NCBI GenBank assembly: GCA_002633025.1
Contig: NMRB01000317.1
Location: 13,323 to 77,322 of the forward strand
Length of the DNA stretch: 64,000 bases
DNA from: Notospermus geniculatus
Taxonomy: Eukaryota; Nemertea; Pilidiophora; Heteronemertea; Lineidae
Direction: 5' to 3'
In this document: piece by piece, positions 20,254 to 33,048 of the stretch
Layout: each line of letters starts with the position of its first letter
Position numbering within the stretch: the stretch's first letter is position 1
Position numbers and translations under genes: made by a program
Notes under the pieces: generated by a model
Databases searched by the model: none
The model's input: the letters and a program-made list of their open reading frames with translations, nothing else
What the model was told of the DNA's origin: nothing

Positions 20254-21357
20254 ATGGCGGACATAACGGATCCGGAAGTGTCGGTAACTATGGAAACGAC
20301 AACGGCCGCTGTCAGAAGAACTGTAACCACAAATCAAAATTTAGCAGACGGTGTCACGACTGATTTGTACAAGTTTGCGGAATATAGGTCTGCTTTGGTG
20401 GTCAGAGTGTTAGGGACTATTTTCATCGCTGTTTTGGCATCGATCGGGAACCCTCTCTCATTGGCTGTCCTACGGAGCAGCCGTCTAAAATATTCAACCA
20501 CAAGTCTTTTGCTGTCCTATCTGGCCGTTGTTGATCTTCTGTGTGTTTACTTCGCCTTGGTGCCGCAGACGATAGGTTTCTCTACTGGTCATATGGTCAA
20601 ACTGTCGTCAGACTTCGCTTGCAAGTTTTTCTGGTTCGCTCCCCACTTCCTAACGCAGGTTTCCTCCTGGATTCTTGTCCTTGTGTCCATCGAGAGGGTC
20701 ATCGCCGTCTGGCTACCAGCGAAAGCGAAGATCCTTTGCAGCCTCAGGGCGGCGTACGCATCGCTCGCTGTTGTGACTCTTGCGCTGTGTGCCGTCAACG
20801 CACGCTTCTTCTTCACAAAGAAACTCGTCAACAAATCATGCGTGCCAAATCCCCCGTATGACGATTTCGAGAAGGTCGCGTCGGTGTGGCTAACCCGGAT
20901 GTTATACTGGGGCGCCCCCTTTATCGCCATGTTGGTCAGCAACATCCTCATCTTCGCGAAAATCCGTCTGTTGGCAACCAACGGGCAGCAACAGGCGGCT
21001 GGGCGGTTCAAAAACAAGACTATCATAATGATGACGAACACCGTGGCCTTCATGGCGTGCACGACGCCGCTTGTATGCTTCGAAATCATCTACCACGACT
21101 GGGCTGACAACCCTGTCGAGTCAATGGTAAAATTTGAACTGGCGCACTCCGCCCTGCAGTTTTTCGCATACCTCAACCACGCCATCAATTTTATCCTGTA
21201 CTGCCTCGCCGGTAGTCGATTCAGGGAAGAGTTCCAGTACGTCGTGTTGCGGAAATCGAGAGTCGTTTGGCCGGAGATTCCCACGACCAGCGAGCCACGG
21301 CCACGGCGTACCAGGCTGGAAAGCCGAATGGAGACAAGTTTCAGTCTGGGAAGCTGA
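20254..21357 (+). CDS. Rhodopsin-class G-protein-coupled receptor, single exon, 367 aa
   Basis: A seven-helix receptor at the plasma membrane. Helices by eye: TM1 about 50-75 (GTIFIAVLASIGNPLSLAVL, with the GN of class A), TM2 about 88-110 (LLLSYLAVVDLLCVYF, with the conserved LAxxD), TM3 ending SIERVIAVW (ERV in place of DRY), TM4, TM5 from LYWGAPFIAMLVSN, TM6 MTNTVAFMACTTPLVCF (the usual CWxP reads CTTP), TM7 NHAINFILYCLAGSRFREEF (variant NPxxY). Cys in extracellular loop 1 (FACKFF) and in the second loop (KSCVPN) can form the usual disulfide. The N-terminus lacks a signal peptide, typical of class A. The TM7/helix 8 wording resembles invertebrate neuropeptide receptors of the FMRFamide/GPR139-like group, but the ligand is inference. 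The ATG at 20254 has a good context (AACATGG), and no upstream exon is needed. Confidence 0.9.
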   Translation: MADITDPEVSVTMETTTAAVRRTVTTNQNLADGVTTDLYKFAEYRSALVVRVLGTIFIAVLASIGNPLSLAVLRSSRLKYSTTSLLLSYLAVVDLLCVYFALVPQTIGFSTGHMVKLSSDFACKFFWFAPHFLTQVSSWILVLVSIERVIAVWLPAKAKILCSLRAAYASLAVVTLALCAVNARFFFTKKLVNKSCVPNPPYDDFEKVASVWLTRMLYWGAPFIAMLVSNILIFAKIRLLATNGQQQAAGRFKNKTIIMMTNTVAFMACTTPLVCFEIIYHDWADNPVESMVKFELAHSALQFFAYLNHAINFILYCLAGSRFREEFQYVVLRKSRVVWPEIPTTSEPRPRRTRLESRMETSFSLGS

Positions 21358-21597
21358 GGGTGTGTCAGCGGGTTCATCCGCGTTCAACATCCGAGTCTAT
21401 TTACCAATGTGGTCTAAATCAGAGGACATGTAGTTGGCAAGGGCTGCGTGAACCGGACGGAAATAACAAATCTTTGCCGAATCCATGCAAGAACGACCAA
21501 GATAAATTTTTTACGTTGTCCAAGAATTTGTATGAAATCTACGTAGTGTCACAGTGACGGAAAAAGCTATTGGAGCTCGTTTTTGTAAATTATATTA

Positions 21598-21845
21598 AAG
21601 GTCTATGTACACTATCAACATTTCAGGACACATGTCGCGACACATGTGTCCGACACAGATGGACACAGACATTTTGTCCCTGTATACACTAGACACATGT
21701 CGGGACACATGTTGCGACACAGTGTTGGGACACATGTTGCCAAAATTTTTGTTCTGTACACACTGTCAACACTTCCAGCAACACGGTGTGTCGGACACAT
21801 GTATCACGACATGTGTCTTGAAATGTTGATAGTGTACATAGGCCT
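21598..21845. mobile_element. MITE with AAGGTCTATGTACACTATC ends
   Basis: The terminal repeats are about 40 bp (AAGGTCTATGTACACTATCA and complement at right). The core is filled with GACACATGT palindromes in both orientations, which makes all frames open. It starts about 240 bp after the GPCR stop codon. Confidence 0.8.
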
Positions 21846-22390
21846 TTATTTTACGCGTGAAAAATTGCCTCTTCTCCCCTGGTTTTTCTCTTGAAAGGAA
21901 AACTCATCAAAAAACAAAATTTCCATATTTTCTATTGTTTGTGTCTTGTGTGTGTAATGTTACCTCTCTTTCCAGGTGTATTATCGAAATAACAGATCTG
22001 CTTTGAAATAACAAGGATTGTTCACTGTTCATGTGTGGTATTTGAAATTTAGAAATGACTGATATTTGATGTTGAAACCTTATGTGATTGGTAGTTTCAT
22101 GTTAAACCTATAAATACCTCATCGTAACTGTGGGTATTGTTGGCCAAGCCGAAAATCGATTCATCGATTTCTTTCAGTTTATTCGACGGATTTTTAACTG
22201 ATTTCTGTACAAGGTGCTTCAGGTGTGAATGGAGTGGTTGTCGTTAAAATAGATGTCCTGATACAAAGGAATCAAATGGTGATAAGCGGTAGCCTCGTTA
22301 TCCTTTATAAATGAATACTACTATTTAATCTGTCTAGATGAAATGGCAATCGTGCCGTAAAGCCTAGAGTTGCGGCAAAACTCAATGCGT
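21846..22390. other. Stretch without recognisable gene
   Basis: Intergenic sequence downstream of the GPCR. I see no gene or repeat I can support. Confidence 0.5.
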
Positions 22391-22529
22391 AAAGCTGCGT
22401 TTAGCTGACACGCGGAATGCGGATTGCGGAACGCGGAAAATGCAATGCATTTTCGCATACAACATATCTTTCCGCCAGGGTTTCCGCGTCCCTATACCGC
22501 ATTCCGCGTGTCAACTAAACGCAGCCTTA
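22391..22529. mobile_element. MITE with AAGCTGCGTTTAG ends
   Basis: AAAGCTGCGTTTAGCTGACA and ACGCGGAATGCGG at left pair with CCGCATTCCGCGTGTCAACT and AAACGCAGCCTTA at right. The core contains ATGCAATGCATT. Confidence 0.75.
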
Positions 22530-23115
22530 GGGGTGTTTTTAAAGTCGAATGGCCCAACGCTGTCGACTCGTCATTCAGCCAGGTCATCAATGGTGCATCA
22601 ATGGTGTACATTCACTGTACATTCAGTGTTTGTTATTACCCTCTGGGGAAAAATGGCGGCCTTTCGCAAGGTGTCTCATAGAAACTCGCGAGACTATGGG
22701 CGCGGCTGGTATGCTTTTCGCTGCACACCAAGATGCCGCTCTTGAAATCTAAATATTCTGTCATCCATCGATCTACTGACCGAATATAACGCTGCCACAT
22801 TGTATACGTTTATGGAAATAAAACACTTTTTTATAATTCTATGTGATTCTATTTTTGTACAAAATCTATTCTACAAACTGTGATGTTTATATATACAAGA
22901 AAATCTAAGAAATGAAGCTGTGAAGTCTGTCCACGAATGGTTCGTGAATCTTGTCAAATCGCGAGATTCAGTGAAGTGCTGCGTTATGAACGTTTAGGAT
23001 TCTTGTCGTCAACGTTAACGTAAGCGATCCTTAGCAAGTTCTACATTGTTTTGCTAATTGGTAAAAAAACGATATGAACGATAACATTTTAGACATAGTG
23101 GGCCACATTATTATA

Positions 23116-23239
23116 GAGTTTTCGCAAAGCCCCCGAAACGCCAACGCGAACGTCTATTCTTTTGTTCGGTGCTCTCTTCGTGGCGTCGAACAATGGGTTT
23201 GGCGTTGGCGTTGGCGTTTCGGGGGCTTTGCGAAAACTC
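23116..23239. mobile_element. TA-target MITE with GAGTTTTCGCAAAG ends, copy 2
   Basis: Sister of 11914-12042, with inverted repeats of about 38 bp (GAGTTTTCGCAAAGCCCCCG). TA flanks the left side. The right TA is mutated. Confidence 0.8.
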
Positions 23240-23366
23240 TTTTTTGTAGAATGTTTCTTGAAGATAGAACACAATCTCATCCTGCGTACGAAGAGAGATG
23301 TTCTAAAAATTTGCGATTAACAGGTACGTTTACGTTTTGCGAAGGAAGCTAGCACGATGTATTTAA

Positions 23367-23570
23367 AGGAGCACGGTATTGCCACTTTTTCTCGACAGCC
23401 GGCGCCACCGCGCCACTCTCCAACCCGAGAGTCTAACTACGTTTCGGCGAATGACCCGATTTACTGCGTACATTTTGTAATGCATTTTTGTAGTTCGTCT
23501 TACTGCCGCTAGGTGGCTCCCTCTACGTCGGCAGTCAAATAACGCATTTGAGATCCAATACCGTGCTCCT
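23367..23570. mobile_element. TTAA-target MITE (piggyBac-type), copy 2
   Basis: It runs from AGGAGCACGGTATTGCCAC to CCAATACCGTGCTCCT, preceded by TTAA (23363-23366) and followed by TCAA, a mutated target copy. It lies about 110 bp past the Prrx stop codon, where the 3' UTR of that minus-strand gene would be. Confidence 0.85.
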
Positions 23571-23678
23571 TCAAGCAAAGATTAGAATCGCGTTTGATGC
23601 GTTCAAAGTGTCTCGAATATGATTGTCATCTTGATTATGTAATGAATGAATTATGCAAATGAGTTCATGACGTCATCA

Positions 23679-25085
<1,407 letters not shown>

Positions 25086-25199
25086 TCATGTTGACATTTC
25101 CTTCCGATTTTGGGTACTTCCGCAATCGTGTTCTGCATGAGCGTGGAAAATGACTATTTGGCGTGCAGTTGCACTCGTTGCAAGTATTTCATTCAGTCC

Positions 25200-25432
25200 G
25201 GGCCGGATCCAGGGCAAAGCCCTCAGTTGGCGCGCACCGCAGGTCCGCCCACATGAAGGGGGTCCGGGGGCCTCCCCCGGGAAAATTTGAAAAATCAAAG
25301 CTCTGAGATGCGATTTCCCAGCACCTTAGACATGAAATACTAGACGATTTCCGAAAATGCAGTAAAAAAATCATTGCCCCTCAAAAAATAGAGGAGGCAC
25401 GTGCCCCATGTGCCCCCCCTCTGGATCCGGGC
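25200..25432. mobile_element. MITE-like element with GGCCCGGATCCAG ends
   Basis: GGGCCGGATCCAGGG at left faces CCTCTGGATCCGGGCC at right, with CCCCCC/GGGGG tracts inside. Half of a similar sequence appears at about 51508-51540. Confidence 0.5.
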
Positions 25433-25527
25433 CTGCAGTCCAAATCGTTGAATCAGAGCGCACCCAGCACTCCCAAAAATGGAGGCCGGGAACCTGGCGG
25501 GGAAAAAGCCGAGTTGAACCCTCTGGA

Positions 25528-25592
25528 CTAGTTCCAGATCGCGCCGCTAGGGCTAATGTGACATTAGCCCTAGCGGTGCGGTCGGGAACTAG
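25528..25592. repeat. 65-bp near-perfect palindrome
   Basis: CTAGTTCCAGATCGCGCCGC at left pairs with its complement ending GGGAACTAG. The arms of about 32 bp meet almost without a loop at AATGTGACATT. Confidence 0.85.
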
Positions 25593-25959
25593 AATAGAAG
25601 CCCTCCTTCCGAATTTTTTCATGTTGTTCTTAGAGGCAATTCTTGGCACGATTATTGTATATCTCGGATCGCTAGATTCATTCATTGGCTCGTTTACTAC
25701 CTGTCCTAGCCATTCATCACAACCCCACGTAATTCATCACGATTTACCCATCAGTACATTTTGATGTGTACACCTCACTCATTGATGAGTAGGCCAATCC
25801 TCGGAACATTTGCTAAACAGACGGTAGCCAAACTGATATGTCCGACACATCTACAACCTGGTGATTTATCAGCGGTGAGAACAGGAAGGTATGCCCCTGG
25901 AAAGCAACGCCGGAATAGATTAGATATCCGGAAAATATATCTGTGCCGAGAATATGTTT

Positions 25960-26233
25960 AATTGGACTTCATTTCCATGACCTGATGTATTTCTGGAGAT
26001 GGTTGGTACCACAAATGCCCCTCCTGCCAGTGCTTCTTTTAGCATGTCATGAAAGACTGAGAGAGTTATGGTGCATCTTAAATTTTTAATTTTCCACTTC
26101 GTCCAAAGTTTAATACACCGTAACTCTATCGGTCTAACGTCATACGCTAAAAGACGCTCTTGCGGCAGGCGATATTTGTGGTACGTACCAACCATCTCCT
26201 GAAATTCATTACGTCATGGAAATGAAGTCCAAT
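25960..26233. mobile_element. MITE with AATTGGACTTCATTTCC ends
   Basis: AATTGGACTTCATTTCCATG and GGAGATGGTTGGTACC at left pair with GGTACGTACCAACCATCTCC and GGAAATGAAGTCCAATT at right. The terminal repeats are about 55 bp with an internal core of about 160 bp. Confidence 0.8.
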
Positions 26234-26234
26234 T

Positions 26235-28250
26235 TCGTACTTCGTACTTCGTTTTTCGTCAGATTTGCAAAACCTCACCATTAAATTTCTTTGACACAGG
26301 AACGGGAAGGCTTAAGAAGGTGCTGATTGTTTAGAACAAGGTGTAACCAACCGGGGAGTAGTATCTCTCAGTCTGTTTACAAAACATAGGTAAAGGATAG
26401 GCAGAGTTAGAAATGGTTTCACTGCTATAGTAGGGGAACTATGGGCCGTTATATCCGCAAATATGGACGTTACAAAATAAAGACGTTGTATAAAGTCATG
26501 ACCTCTAAAACAGTCGTTGGGTGTTTCTCGAGAAAGACGTTGGGCGGCGCTGCAGTCGTCAGGGTGGCCTCGAGTAGCTGAGAGAAACGTTGGGTGGCGC
26601 TGCATCGCAACGACTAAGCGTCCGAACTGCGAACTCAGGGTGCCTCATTCTATAACGACTACATCTCTCCTTGGATTGATAAAAATTCACAAGTTTACAA
26701 TGAGTGGAGTCTCCCTTTAACGTACTGATACGCAAATTCACCAAAAAATTTTGTACTCATTTTTTCTTGATCTTTTTTTAAAGGAAGTGTGTACAGCCCC
26801 AAAAATATTAATTTCAGCTTTTTTCGTCTGGGTCAGATTAAGATTAAGTGAATGGGTTAAAACGGCCTCGAAGTGTGCTGTTCGTAAATGTGTGCTCATT
26901 GGTCTGGCCTGAGCCGCCAAGAGGTTGGTTCATGCCACTTAAAATCGTCTAAACTTTCTTCAGAAGTTGTTGACGAGTCGACAGGTTTGTCTGCCTCAAT
27001 CAGTAAAGGTCAAAATCATGTCGGGCCGATAAGATCTTAAAAGCTACACACACAATGAGCGCTTGACTTCTGCGTGTTGGATGCTGGCACGCCAATGACG
27101 TCATCTTCGGGATGCCCGAAAAATGCCGGGCTCTCCCAAACACACTCCGTCCAAAGCGCAAAAAACGAAGCACAGAAATATAAATGCGACGTCAGTGCCT
27201 CGATGAACAGTTTCTTCCTCAGCCTAAAAACGGCACAAAAAACACGTTTTTTACCGGCCTGAAAGTTTGCCGACAGATTGACATTTTGAACAATAGCGCG
27301 GCCCACTCACGTACGTCCATCACTTTTGCAACCTGCTGCCGGAAAGCAGTCGCTTCCGGTAAAAGATATCGTCTGCTTTTTTATACGAAAATGCTCCATC
27401 AATAACTGTTATGTCGTCTGAGTATTTCAGCTGAAAATAACTTTTTTAGTTGATGTTAGGTTGTCGAACTGTACAAATCAGTAGATTTAAAGACTTGGAG
27501 TTGGAGAAAAACTGTCTGAATGTGCGGATAGCGTACCGGTAAACAAAATGTCCTTTTGATTGCAGCGGCCAGCTGGCCGCTCGGTTCCTCTGGCCAGCAG
27601 AATTGTCAACCAGTTTTAATTATATCATATTTTGCGGGGTTTTTAACGTTGGACGAGAGCCTCGCCATCGCCATGATGGACTTTTGCGAAGGATTGTATT
27701 TATGATCACTACAGTAAATAGTCTATAAATTAAACCAACCACTGGGATGCTGACAATTTGCTTGAAACTGAGAAGTGTTCGCCTGTTTCTTGCAGACCTG
27801 GTGATTGTCACTTGTCAAAGAGTTAAAGAGGTTCTCCATGTGTTGACATGGGGCTGACCCCGCGAATCAACACGGCTAAACCATGATCTATTATCTTCGG
27901 TTAGATCCTAACTCAGGTGTCGGGTTACTGAAAAAGTCGGTCAGTGGATGAAGTTTTTCTCTTCCATTTAAAGGGAACCTTCCACCCGTTGGCGTTTGGG
28001 TGAAATGGAAATATGTGTGGTTCGTGTGTATAATATTCCCTGCCTTTGGCCGCTCGTGCTCATCGATGGCCCACCGCAATAAAGATCTTCCTCACCCCAA
28101 GAGTCAACGCCCTATAACACAGGCCAGCAAGGCTGTATGTAGCCTATAGGTTCGAGAAAAAATACAATAATGTTCAGAATATTTTAATGTGGACAAAAAT
28201 ATATACATGGCATGTTTGGGCCACCGTATATAAGTCATCGCTGCATTTAG
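26235..28250. other. Intergenic stretch, no gene recognised
   Basis: It contains single units of the 11.5 kb tandem repeat at 26520-26612. No other frame resembles a known family. A minus-strand TATAAAA (about 27384) lies upstream of an ATG and a good splice donor at 27302-27315, but the possible exon is too short to judge. Confidence 0.5.
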
Positions 28251-28251
28251 C

Positions 28252-28290
28252 AAATTTTCGACCGCAACCGGGGTTTTCCTCAGGCACCTT
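28252..28290 (-). mobile_element. Penelope-like terminus fragment with hammerhead-like motif, copy 2
   Basis: On the minus strand: CTGAGGA, then AAACCCC-GGTT-GCGGTC, then GAAAATTT. CTGAGGA matches the hammerhead CUGANGA core better than the other two copies, but stem II has a mismatch. Only about 40 bp are recognisable. Confidence 0.4.
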
Positions 28291-28365
28291 CTAGTAGAGA
28301 TTACAGAAAAGACTGCCTTTAGTCTGTGATCTGTACTAGAAAGTGTCTTGATAATTTTTATCATA

Positions 28366-28455
28366 TTATTAATAAGGCCCTATACATGTACATATATTAA
28401 TAAGGCCCTATATATATTATTATTATTAATAAGGCCCTAAACATGTACATATAGA
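28366..28455. repeat. Three AATAAGGCCCTATA units with TACATGTACATAT
   Basis: TTAATAAGGCCCTA occurs three times at about 28-45 bp spacing, separated by (TAT)n and ACATGTACATAT. Confidence 0.7.
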
Positions 28456-28561
28456 GTAACTTCTTCCCAATTGTTTCATTTGGACTGAAAAAGGTTAAGT
28501 CACTGAACCAACATGCATGTTATTTGTTCACAAGGTCACACTTTCAAGGATAACGTACGGT

Positions 28562-28592
28562 AATTGGTTTCGTTTCTGTTTCGTTTCGTTTC
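28562..28592. repeat. TTTCG microsatellite
   Basis: Imperfect GTTTC/TTTCG repeats of about 5 bp. Confidence 0.8.
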
Positions 28593-28599
28593 GTTTTGG

Positions 28600-30242
28600 T
28601 GAGCTGGCCTTGAGGCATTCTCACCACTAAAATCATCACACTTTAAAAGTGGGTCAATTTTTCGCCTCCATTTTCTCCTTTTCCATTCACGTAATCGACT
28701 GATTATCGACGCAATAGTCAATCATTTGGCATGAAATTGTGTCCCCTGCTAAGCAATTTGAATAATATAATCGGCTTGGTGCTTTTTGGACGATTTTTGG
28801 ACCAAATGACGAGATTATTTAGGATCATTTTCATGCGGGTCCTCTGTCCTCGAGTCCTATTGTACTGTAGGCCTATAGCGGAGCGGCTGTAACAGGCAGG
28901 GGACCAGGTGTTGCACAGTAAAAATGGTGGACATTCTTTTCATCACTTGAGAAATTAGACCCATTGTGATACCTTTTCTAACCCTTCATTAGGTAAGCCA
29001 CTATACTTCAACTCATTCTTTCATGTGTAGCAACAACTTCCATGCTTATAATTCAAATACTTGGACATTTCCACAGTCTCGTTGGCCACCTTAATTTCCT
29101 GACTGCTCTGTATATACACTACATCGATCAGTCGATGTTCATGGATGAACCAGGTCACGGTAATAAACATACAGTAGCATTCAGGTCTCACCACACAGGG
29201 GAAAGTAGGACATCTTAAATAGGATGCTCAGATACAAACAAGCCTGGTTTCTCTGGCCATCGATGGTGGCGCTGACTGATAGACCTATTTACGGTACATT
29301 AGGCCTGTGCCCCTCGCCCTCATGCCAGCGAACCGTTGTTGCCATTTGGCTTGTCTTGGTTTACAAACGCCCCCTTTAGGTACACTTTATGTTGAGTCAA
29401 CACTGTCTGCCTGCGTGCTGGTCACCTATGCCATGTATGCAACATTTCCGAGAGTCATGCATTAACAATGTAGGCCCACAGCGAATCCCCGACTTGACCA
29501 TAACTCCAGACACAACATACCTTCAGGGACTTCGCAGAAAACGTCATTCGATTGGTCCACACATTCTGATGACGTACCTCGTACCTCACTGACGTCACAC
29601 TGCCTCTCTTTCGTGACGAGACTGAGAGGGACGTCATGACAGAATTCGTCCCCATGCATCCCTAAACATCTAAAGGCCAATGACCGCGTGGCTCCTAGAA
29701 TTTTGCCTACAATTTCAGTCAACTTTTTGGCACAGGACAAAATCCGTAAAGAATCAAATCGCACAAGAAAGATTACCGGTACTGTCAAATAATGGCTCGC
29801 CACAAAATCACATAGAAGTTCCTCTATTCAATCTTATGCAACACCGTACTGTCTCTGAATTCAGAATTCCTAAAATATCCATGCAAAATCTCGAATTCGG
29901 GCGAGTTTCTCATCGTCGTTGTTGAGATTTCATGCACATATTCAAGTACGTGCGTGTACACTATCCCCTAGCGTGCACGGTAGGCCCACTCAATCCAAAA
30001 CAGAAGTTCAACTGACCGATCTACGCTCCTCGAGTAAACGTTCTACACACGTGTGGCCCGACTTTCACTCAAACTTCCAGTCAGGTTTTTCAGTTATCTC
30101 GGATTATGTTCGACAACCTTATCTCAAAGTGCGTCTTTAATGATCGTTTGAGGCAAGGTAAACACAGCACACGGAGAGGTATATACTTGTGCGTACAAAC
30201 GTTTGCATCTTCCCGCCATACAGAATCCCGGAAGCCATGTGT
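28600..30242. other. Intergenic stretch, no gene recognised
   Basis: I find no supported exon, tandem repeat or complete inverted repeat here. Confidence 0.45.
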
Positions 30243-30425
30243 CCAAGTGTAACGTTTTTCAGTGTGGCCATTTTTCTGTGTGATTCCCATTGTTCGGAAC
30301 ACACTGGGAAACGGACTCGCTGTTTCTCTATGTGTCGCTCATTGTCAAGTCGCCGCTTATTCCGCCAATCTATTGTAATGTCACACTGGCACACGGGCCT
30401 CACTGAAAAACGTTACACCTGTGCC
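30243..30425. mobile_element. MITE with GTGTAACGTTTTTCAGTG ends
   Basis: AAGTGTAACGTTTTTCAGTG at left and CACTGAAAAACGTTACACCT at right, each followed inward by GGCC. Total about 180 bp. Confidence 0.75.
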
Positions 30426-30847
30426 AGAACCAGGTCCGCAAAACCTAAATGTCCCTTCAAGGGCGTGGCGTTCGCTTACTAGTATTCGACACTGCTCGCC
30501 AAAATGCAGGGCAGGTGTAAAAGTCAAAATTGTCCGCCAGGGATGGGTGTCCTGTGGACACCAATCCGGAAGAAATAGTCCCATAGGACAATTTTCCCCG
30601 CATTAGAGCAAGGTAGGACATTTATTCCGGGCGGACATTTATTACTTCATCAGGGGACAGCTAAAACTTTTACACCGGAACTTACGGGGAGCCACATACC
30701 AAAAACGTGACAATGTTTGCTGTGCGGATTTTGGATGAAATAGCCTACATGTACGATGAAAAGCGGCCTTTTGCCGACCCACACCCTGACAGAAATCTTG
30801 GATAAAGTTTCCTGTAGGCCCACATGAACACAAACTATAAAACTGTG

Positions 30848-30887
30848 TGCGAATTAGAATTAGAATTAGAATTAGAATTAGAATTAT
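30848..30887. repeat. (GAATTA)n microsatellite
   Basis: Six tandem GAATTA hexamers, followed by TTTATTACTCTCTAATC, which may be the tail of a retroposon. Confidence 0.9.
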
Positions 30888-31489
30888 TTATTACTCTCTA
30901 ATCACAGTACAGTGATACATAGAGGAGTTTTTTTTACAACTAATACATGAACTTAATCGGTTGGAAAATAAAAGTTTGACGGCGGTTTGAAGTGGCGAGG
31001 TCGGATTGCTAGATCGCGAAGTGTCATACCTTTTGTTTTTCTATACGGTACATTCTCAGTGAAGTGTGTTAGGACCTGTGGTCCCCTAGTATAGTATCGA
31101 ACCACAAGAACCTGTGATGCATACACTGAATATCACTCGAGGCAACAAAAATTTCAATAGAAGCCAGAAACAGAAGACCTCGAACCAATGCAGTCCAGAA
31201 AGTGGATTCATTAGCTATTGGCCCGTATATCATAGCTTTGGTACAACAACAATAATGAAAGCTGCTACTAAACGTCGAAGAGGTCAAAAACAGGAAGAAA
31301 CCGGCGTCCACACCCGTTCAAACTTGGCGGCGGCCATGTTATAACCACCTGCTCTTCCATACACAACAGGGCCCCAGATCAAAACCGGCGTGGCTCGGCA
31401 GAAGTTTCTGCGACAAAAACGCACCAACAAGGAATATTTTTCACTAAATTGTAAGGATGAAATAATCACAAACGAAATTTGGTACTCAC

Positions 31490-31526
31490 AGGTGAAGATC
31501 ACTACCAAGATCTTGGTAAAATCCAT
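31490..31526 (-). CDS. Candidate signal-peptide first exon (speculative)
   Basis: On the minus strand, AACATGG opens MDFTKILVVIFT and is cut by a good donor (CACCT|GTGAGT) in phase 1, the same layout as exon 1 of the Ig receptor. A stop lies in frame shortly upstream. I found no following exon on the minus strand, so this may be chance. Confidence 0.2.
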
Positions 31527-31941
31527 GTTTTCTGTTCGCCTAATCGACACCAACTCTTACAAGCTGTCCGCCCTTTCCAGGTAGATACTCATTATAACCA
31601 GAACGAGGCTGATCACGCTTGGTCGTCGGAATCCGCCGCACACAAAGCGCGCCAAATGACTTTGACACAATGAATAGAGCTGGTGCGGCGTCCGCGACTG
31701 TGGTCGGTGGTGATGATGGGGAAATGGGGTCTACGAAAGGTGATTTTGATTTTGAAGTGCATTCATTTCGAACGAATCCATGCACGTGCATTATGATCAT
31801 GCGGACAAGGCTATCTGTACATCGCAAAGAGGTCAATCATATCAACACGACTCACTTGAGTTGGTTTCACGTTATATCGGAAAAAGTTTCGCAGACTTCC
31901 CCTCGATACAGACAAGTTTACGGTAAATCATGTAAATTAAT

Positions 31942-32056
31942 AGCCCGTATTCATAAAACTACTTAGCCTAAGTCTATAAACTGTGATACTTATCTTTTGT
32001 GTTGAACAAAGGATAAGTGTCATACTTAGACTTAAGTAGTGTTATGAATACGGGGC
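31942..32056. mobile_element. MITE with GCCCGTATTCATAAAACTACTT ends
   Basis: AGCCCGTATTCATAAAACTA and its complement (AGTGTTATGAATACGGGGC) enclose GATACTTATC ... GATAAGTGTC arms, forming an almost continuous hairpin. A half copy lies at 32488-32580. Confidence 0.8.
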
Positions 32057-32106
32057 CTGCGGCCAGCGTTGATTTCATTTTACGCGCAGGTGCCTGTAAA
32101 TGTACT

Positions 32107-32282
32107 GTCACACCAATATAGTTCTCAAAACATCCTGTCTCGTCCCCAAAAATCGTAAAACGGGCTAGAACGTGTAAACTGCAATGTTGGCTAAATAGAA
32201 TGTCTCGGAGTTTCTGGAGCACCCTTCCCCCGCCGTCCATGAAGTTCGTCAAAAAGACTGTGAAACGTTGGCACTAACGTCA
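32107..32282. repeat. Decayed inverse copy of the 19445-19667 MITE
   Basis: CTGTCACACCAATATAGTTC, GAGCACCCTTCC and ATGAAGTTCGTCAAAAAG are complements of sequences in the 19.5 kb element. Confidence 0.55.
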
Positions 32283-32487
32283 AGAATGAAAACTGATAAC
32301 TATTTGTGATGGGGGCATAAAATAAAATGATTATATAGGCCTAGGTACCACTTTTGGAACCTCATGCAGGCACAGAAGTTTTCTTACTGCGGCTGTGCAC
32401 CGACCAACATGCCGCTGAGTCCCGGGGCCTGAGTGTCCTGTCGTGGATCACGCGTCACTGAAACTGCTGTGAACAGCGTTCAACGGA

Positions 32488-32580
32488 ACCGATGTGATGG
32501 ACTAAGTATGACACTTATCCTTTGTTCAACACAAAAGATAAGTATCATGCTTAGGCTTAAGTAGCTTTATGAATCCGGCG
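32488..32580. repeat. Half copy of the 31942-32056 MITE
   Basis: GGACTAAGTATGACACTTAT through AAGTAGCTTTATGAATCC matches the right side and core of that element in inverse orientation. Its left terminus is missing. Confidence 0.65.
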
Positions 32581-32839
32581 GGGGCAGCCCCAGTATTGTT
32601 TGAGTGCTGGTTAATGGTGCTGATTAATCTGCAAATGTTTGTTGGGGGTCCTCCTAAACCGGGGGCATTCTGTACACCGGTGTAATGACTGCACTGAGCG
32701 AAATGCCTCCATGACAGTGCCCGCTCTATTGTTTGGCGCACTCAAAAATGGAGAGATAGATCTATACCGGTAGTTTATCAGTGACTCTATGGCAAGCCGT
32801 TTGTTCATTTAATCAAATAAACCTGTTTTTTAAATAAAC

Positions 32840-32905
32840 CGGTTCGATTCTGGTAGGAAGCAATGTCTTTCACCTTAGAAACCCGATTTCTATTTCGTAT
32901 TCTTT
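32840..32905 (+). mobile_element. SINE 3' part, truncated
   Basis: GGTTCGATTCTGGTAGGAAG and CTTAGAAACCCGATTTCTAT match the body of the SINE at 33049, but the tRNA-like head is absent. Confidence 0.6.
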
Positions 32906-33048
32906 ACTTGTATCTCCTTAGTTGTGACCCCTCGCATAACATAAAACTGTTTGAGTTCGGAGATTGTTTGGACCACTCGCAGGGTACTTACGGACGCCTC
33001 GTTTAAACTTGGGCCATTGAACCATGTTTTTTTGAAGATGGGGATTTG

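Noticed and set aside
20589-21089. 166-aa minus-strand frame
   Set aside because: Antisense shadow of the GPCR coding exon.
27302-27390. TATA box plus short first exon (MDV) for Prrx on the minus strand
   Set aside because: Only four codons, no resemblance to Prrx N-termini and no middle exon. It cannot be told from chance.
31619-31966. Plus-strand frame with MNRAGAASATVVGGDDGEMG
   Set aside because: No family match, no clear donor, and an MITE begins at its end.
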